Assembly: GCA_039720395.1 (NCBI GenBank)
Contig: JBBPBK010000063.1
Coordinates: 1 to 64,000 of the forward strand
DNA from: Liquidambar formosana
Lineage: Eukaryota; Streptophyta; Magnoliopsida; Saxifragales; Altingiaceae
Direction: 5' to 3'
Length of the DNA stretch: 64,000 bases
The notes below the pieces were generated by a model. It worked only from the letters and a program-made list of their open reading frames with translations, made no database searches and was not told the origin of the DNA. Shown here in pieces: positions 59,015 through 64,000 of the stretch (its first letter is position 1; every line of letters begins with the position of its first letter). A program made the position numbers and the translations under genes.

Positions 59015-59884
59015 AAGTAAAGAGACGGCAAAGCCCCTTACCAGCGACAAAACCCCTAACCAGACCCATCTATTTTTCAGATCTGGTGTTGTTTTGTTTT
59101 GTTTTGTTTTTTTTTTTTTTGTTTTTTTCCTCCAAACTCTCACCACGTCAGCCTCTCCATCTTTATCCTAGCCGATGAAGGTCGTGCTGCCGCAGCAAGA
59201 GTCTCTCTATCCAGCAACATTCTAGTGGATCTGACACTCACCGTTGGCGACCTTCTCGCACGAGCCACACCACAAGCAATTTTTTTTCTTTTTTCTCCGT
59301 GCCTTTGTGCTTCTTGGTAGATGGTAGAGAAGGGGAATTAATTTGGAAGGGAATCCATGCCTTTGTGCTCCCTGTGAATTTTCATGTTGTGAATTTTCAT
59401 GTCTGGTAAGGGGCTTCGTCACAGTGAGAGGGAGGGGAGAGGGGAGAGGGAGATGGAGACGGCGAAATCGTCAAGTGAGGGGGTGTTTGGTTTGATTTAC
59501 AAGTTTGATCCGTGCATGCCACTCTAATATAGTGGTAAATTAGTCGGCGACGATGTCTCTTTGCTTCACTTGAGACGGTACAAATGGTTGATTGTTGGGT
59601 TTTAAACCAGTCGGCGACGGTGGGAGTGTGGGGAGTTCATGGGTGGAGTTGGCTGGAGTAGTGAGTGGGGGAGGGCAAAATGGGGATAATCTAATTTCAA
59701 TTTGGTCAAATGCACAGCATGTGCAAAATTAGAAGCAATTCCGTTTGGTCAACAAACGGTTTCTAAAGATGGACCCCTAATTGAAACCCAACTAATACTT
59801 TGGGTACCAAATTGACACAATTGAAATTCTGGACCCTTAAGTGAAATATGACCCAAACTCTGAACCCTTAAGTGCAATTTACCC
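58520..59884. mobile_element. Mutator-like element (Pack-MULE candidate) nested in the LTR element
   Basis: Flanked by a perfect 9-bp TAGAAATTA duplication (58511-58519 and 59885-59893). Terminal inverted repeats start GGGTAAATTGCA and extend about 90 bases, with ACTTAAGGGTCCAGAATTTC within. The interior is GC-richer than the host element (for example 58900-58980 and 59150-59260) and has a 41-base T tract (58798-58838) and A tracts. No transposase; frames such as 58629-59171 cross homopolymers. It looks like a non-autonomous element with captured genic sequence of unknown source. Confidence 0.82.
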
Positions 59885-59893
59885 TAGAAATTA

Positions 59894-61818
59894 ATATGTG
59901 AGTATCAGAGTATGTGACTATTACTGTCATTAAAGCTAGTTATTTTCAGCTTTCAATTTTTGACCCTTTTCACACCTTACCCTTTGCCCTTTCTTATTTT
60001 ACTTAAAGATGGAGTTTCCAAGGATTTCTTCTATTAGTTGATTGTCTTCTTGATTTCATTGGGTATGGTTCAGTGGAAATAAATTAAATAAGTAGACATC
60101 AAAGTTTTTCTTTGCGACGATTATGACATGAGTTGTCTCTAACTAGCTTGTTTGGCATTGCATGTTAAAATGATTTCACCAAAATACATGTTAATACGTG
60201 AGTGGCTAATAAAATATATCACTATATTTTCAATGAGAGACTATTAATATTGTATTAAGAAAATTATATATTGATATATTATTTTGTTTAATGTTTATTA
60301 ATAGTTGGCAACAAAATAGGTACTAGTGGTGCATTATTATATTTTATGTATCATTGGTCTTTACTAGTGGCGTTTGATATCCTAAATTTGGACTTTACTG
60401 TTTCTTGTATTTCCGTATTTAATTCACTTTAAGAGTTGCCGTATAATAGTTAATTTTAAATTATTGGGATTTTTTACTGTTTATACTTTATAGTAAACGG
60501 TTATTTTATTTATTGTGTAATGGTGTTTGCTGTTTATGCCAACCATATTTTATTTAATTAATATACTGGACCCATATTACCTATTTTCTATTATGGCCAT
60601 GGGACCATAGTTTTTGAAGGAATTTTAGTAGAAGTTTAAGCTTATATTGTCAAAATAGATTTTGATATAGTTGTCTATAATTGGCTTTGGTATTAATGTT
60701 ATTATTTCTTGATGTTGTTATTCGTATATGTTATCCAATATTATTTTGTTTTGTAATTACAACAAAAGTTTTAAGGACATTGACACATGCAAATTTGTTT
60801 GATATATAAATTAATGGTTGGAAATTGGAAATTGAGGTAAAATTGTCCAACATGTATTTGATTGGATTGATACATTGACTCTCTGAAATGTCATTTAGAT
60901 AGTAGTTGTCGACTCATTAAAATCATTCGAAAATTTTTATTCTCATCGTGGACACTGGAATATTAGACTAAATATCTAAATTCATTGTACAATAATAAAT
61001 GGTTTCTTTTGTAATATTTGGGAAAGTGAGACTAGTTTTGTCTAGGATTTGGTTGATTAAAACTTAGAGTTTCTAGCTTTTGACTAGATTGGGTTTTTTC
61101 ATCAAACTTGGGTCTAGGTCTTTTGGCTTAAAACAGTGAAAGTGAAAAAAGAAAAAAGAAAAAAAAAAGGGTTAATCAGTTTGTGAGAATGTTCTTGCTA
61201 ATTCGTCCTTTTGCATATGGCCTTTGAGTACCTTTTTATATTTTAATGTGACATTATTTTGGGTCATAGTGTATATTATTTACTCTAGTGACTTATCTCT
61301 CTGTACGTGCTAAGAGTTTTACTATATTGGTAAAATTACCATAGACGACATGAGATTTTCTCTATGTACATATGTAGTTGTACTTCACTAAGTAGGAGAG
61401 GTTTTAGAGATTGAGATTTCAATCATTTTATTTTCTATAATATTATGCAATAGTCTAATGGGCCTGTACAGTTGTGCTTGATGTCAACTTATATATTCAG
61501 ATGAGCGGGTCAAATGAATATTTATATTTCATTGATTGTTTTGAATGATTTTATTTTATTTTCATATGATATTATTGTGTATTATAAAGTTGAGTGTATT
61601 GCAATTGTTTACATAAGCTCTTCAATGGGTCTATAATTATTTGAGGTAGATTACATGTACGTGGGGGCTTGAACTCCCAATCAAATCAAAATATTGTTAA
61701 AGAGGTGGATCTATTTAAACATTGAAAGCAATGGTTCTTGAGATTTTTATTTTTTGCTTAACATTCAGTACGTAGTAGTGAATAGCTTATATATAAAGAG
61801 GTGTTCAGATTATTCTTT

Positions 61819-61877
<59 letters not shown>

Positions 61878-63190
61878 AAAAAAAAATTATTGGATTTGAT
61901 TCTTTGTGTTAATATCAGTACTGAAACGTTTTAGATTCATAACTCTTTGTGGTAGTGAGTTGAGACAATGGAAAGATACCAATAAAGTTTTATTTGTTTG
62001 AGATAGTTTAACAGCTATTAAACACCAATATGGGATGCCTATTCAAAAGTATACTCATGTCATATTGTTTATTTATGAAATTTAAGTATTGAAATTATGT
62101 CCATTCTCTGTTAAGCTTGATTTATAGTGGTATGTTTTTATCTGAGTACTTGCCTGGAGGTTGGGCTATTATGCATCCACCTAATTGTTGGGATTTGGAT
62201 CCTCCAACTAGGAACCTTTCCCTAAAATATGTTGTATCACAAATTTGAAGTTTTATAGGGAAGATATTGGAATATCTTCAGGTTTACCTTATTTTGTGTG
62301 ATTTCCTTGATTACTTGTTATTGGAAGTTCCATTTGATATGTGTTAGTGAATGTAATCACATGTTATATGGGATAGTAAGAAAATCTGTTTACGTGTTGA
62401 TAAATTCCATGAAAATAAAATTAATAAAATCTATAATCTCAATGTGGGGGTTTACTATTGATCAACAATTTTGTGTCATATTGTGGATCGTTTATATGAG
62501 ATTTAAAAATTATGGTAAGTAATCACAATTGCTTTAATTGTGATTTTTCAAGGTTATAATTTAGAGATGATCTATCATTTTATAAAAAGTAATTGTGGAT
62601 ATGGAAAATGATCCTCTTGAGAAATCGTATGATATTTACCGTATTCTATTTATTTAGAATTTGTAATGCAATCATGAATTTAAATTGATTTTGAGATAAA
62701 GCATGTATTGTTCATGAGATGATTATCAGAAATTATAAACATTTAGTTAATGTTTATTTGTGAACTCATTAAGAGGAAAAATATTCATAACTGTGGGGGT
62801 TCACTGTATTGGCATATCTATATCATCTAAAGTTTGGCTAATGTCTATGTGAGAGCCGTCGTGAGGCCGCGGCTATGGGTTTGGGCTAACCCTAGAAACT
62901 CTCATGAAAATCAAGATATAGCGCATGGCCATAAATCGCGCTAACCCGCTTAGAACTAAGTCCCATATCAATACTATGTGTGTGACTTGTTGAAATTTGG
63001 CTCAAGGGGTCTAGTTCAAGGCTTTGCCACTATGATTCCTCAAATGGAAACGGTTAACACTACGTGAGGTTCAAGTCCAGAAGACACCTACACCTATTGC
63101 ATAGTATATAGTTGCCCTATATATATTTTGTTTATATATTTATATATATTTAATTTGTTTAATTATTTATTTGTCGAACTTTTAAATCTT
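59894..63190. other. LTR element interior, right part
   Basis: AT-rich, no gene. (AT)n at 61821-61874. The only notable frame, 62298-62522, has no recognisable domain. 62850-63070 is less AT-rich but unidentified. Confidence 0.5.
61821..61874. repeat. (AT)n microsatellite
   Basis: Uninterrupted AT dinucleotide run of 54 bases within the LTR element interior. Confidence 0.95.
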
Positions 63191-63199
63191 GTGGGGGAT
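63191..63199 (+). promoter_or_regulatory. Polypurine tract of the LTR element
   Basis: GTGGGGGAT directly before the TGTTAG that opens the 3' LTR, the usual position for the plus-strand primer. Confidence 0.7.
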
Positions 63200-64000
63200 T
63201 GTTAGAAAATATGTGATTTTCTTTAAAACTTTAAAACTTCGAACCACATACGTGTGCACACCTTCATAGCCCACCTCGACCCAGACCGGCCAGCCGTGTT
63301 GTGATGTGGTGCATGACGTAACACACGAGTGACTTAATGGCCTATTTATATGAGTTTATTTCATTTGACCGTTGGACCTTAGTTTCTATAATTTATGGGT
63401 GTCCATTATTAGCCGTTGGACTTTTATTTCACATTATTAATTGGGTTGTTATAAGAATCATTATGATATTTATTTTGAGCCTTTATTAGCCCAAACCAAT
63501 TTTAGCATTTTACTAATATAAATAGTGGGCTTCTCTACATGAACAATGGGGATTTTTTACATTATCTTCTCAATCCTTTTCCATTATATTTCTCCAGGAG
63601 TTTTATTGAGTTATTTTATATATTATATTTACGGGCAACTGATCGTGGACGGGTTCACCATACTCTTCTTGTGGACGTACCCATAGAAGAGAGAGCTGCG
63701 AGCTTTGGGGTTGTATCTTAGAGGTCCTATCGTCCATCAGCACCTGTACGTAGGGAGGCGATAGTTCCTTTAGGACAGCGTGATCTCACGTGCCTTCCCA
63801 TAGGCCAGCTCTTCTTACTCTATTTTATTTTAATTAAATATATTTCTTGTGTTGATTTTTTGGTAATTCAAATTGCGTATATTATTTTATTTATCCATGT
63901 TCAATTTCATTGTAATTGTGATTTTTAATTTGTGTTGTAAATTATATTCATGTTTAATTTTTAATAAATAATCTGTGACGAATTTCACAAAATTCATGAA
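63200..64000 (+). repeat. 3' LTR, truncated by the window edge
   Basis: Begins TGTTAGAAAATATGTG and matches the inverted LTR through ATTCATGAA; about 12 bases should remain beyond the window. A TATAAATAG at about 63518-63526 is the likely promoter TATA. The frame from 63539 matches the inverted LTR frame with one residue change over 60 codons, then hits a TAG that the other copy lacks. Confidence 0.88.

Larger units (their letters stand above)
56596..64000 (+). mobile_element. Non-autonomous LTR retrotransposon with rearranged 5' end, runs off window
   Basis: A rightward 3' LTR starts at 63200 after a GTGGGGGAT purine tract. The left end consists of a complete inverted LTR (56596-57408) fused to a partial rightward LTR (57403-57617). 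The interior 57618-63190 shows no gag, protease, integrase or reverse transcriptase motifs and is interrupted by a Mutator-like element. No primer-binding site is evident after 57617. It must have depended on enzymes of another element. It disrupts the end of duplication copy B. Confidence 0.75.

Noticed and set aside
58629..59171. 180-codon frame
   Set aside because: It runs through a 41-base T tract and an A tract inside a transposon, so it is a low-complexity artefact.
62298..62522. 74-codon frame in the LTR element interior
   Set aside because: No similarity to gag or pol motifs, and composition is typical of AT-rich noncoding DNA.

Overview
This is a nuclear genome window from a flowering plant, almost certainly a core eudicot. 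Genes are sparse, introns follow plant splice rules, the sequence is AT-rich with long poly-A/T tracts and microsatellites, and many transposon classes are present. The MADS gene carries the C-terminal CFAA ending of the euAP1 lineage, which is specific to core eudicots. I cannot name the species.

Layout. 1-8057 is intergenic with old retroelement scraps and foldback elements. 8264-19739 (+) is an eight-exon APETALA1/SQUAMOSA-type MADS-box gene with a 7.4-kb first intron that hosts several transposon remnants. 21337-23940 (-) is a RING-H2 E3 ubiquitin ligase of the At3g02290 type. 24-29 kb is a transposon bed: two copies of a Mutator-type MITE, a PIF-like MITE and a Pack-MULE-like element. 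30072-31294 (+) is a universal-stress-protein-domain gene. 33117-43956 (+) is the complete 14-exon NOP14 gene for ribosome biogenesis, with a probable GC-AG first intron and a 1.24-kb long-inverted-repeat element in intron 10.

45270-49812 and 51237-56596 are two copies of a segmental duplication. Each copy holds a gene for a small membrane protein on + (family X: 47261-47611 intact; 52941-54188 pseudogene) and another on - (family Y: 48592-48855 and 55148-55411, both intact). X and Y differ in their N-terminal and membrane regions. They share the same C-terminal motif with identical spacing, and they lie tail to tail. I regard this as the most interesting uncharacterised material here. Insertions unique to one copy (an L1 fragment, two MITEs, an LTR element) have a visible empty site in the other copy.

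56596-64000 is a non-autonomous LTR retrotransposon that runs off the window. Its 5' end has an unusual inverted LTR junction, and a second Pack-MULE-like element (58520-59884) is inserted in it.

The annotated genes are unrelated housekeeping and developmental loci; only the X/Y pair suggests a functional association. All exon models are read from splice signals and family conservation, not from transcripts.
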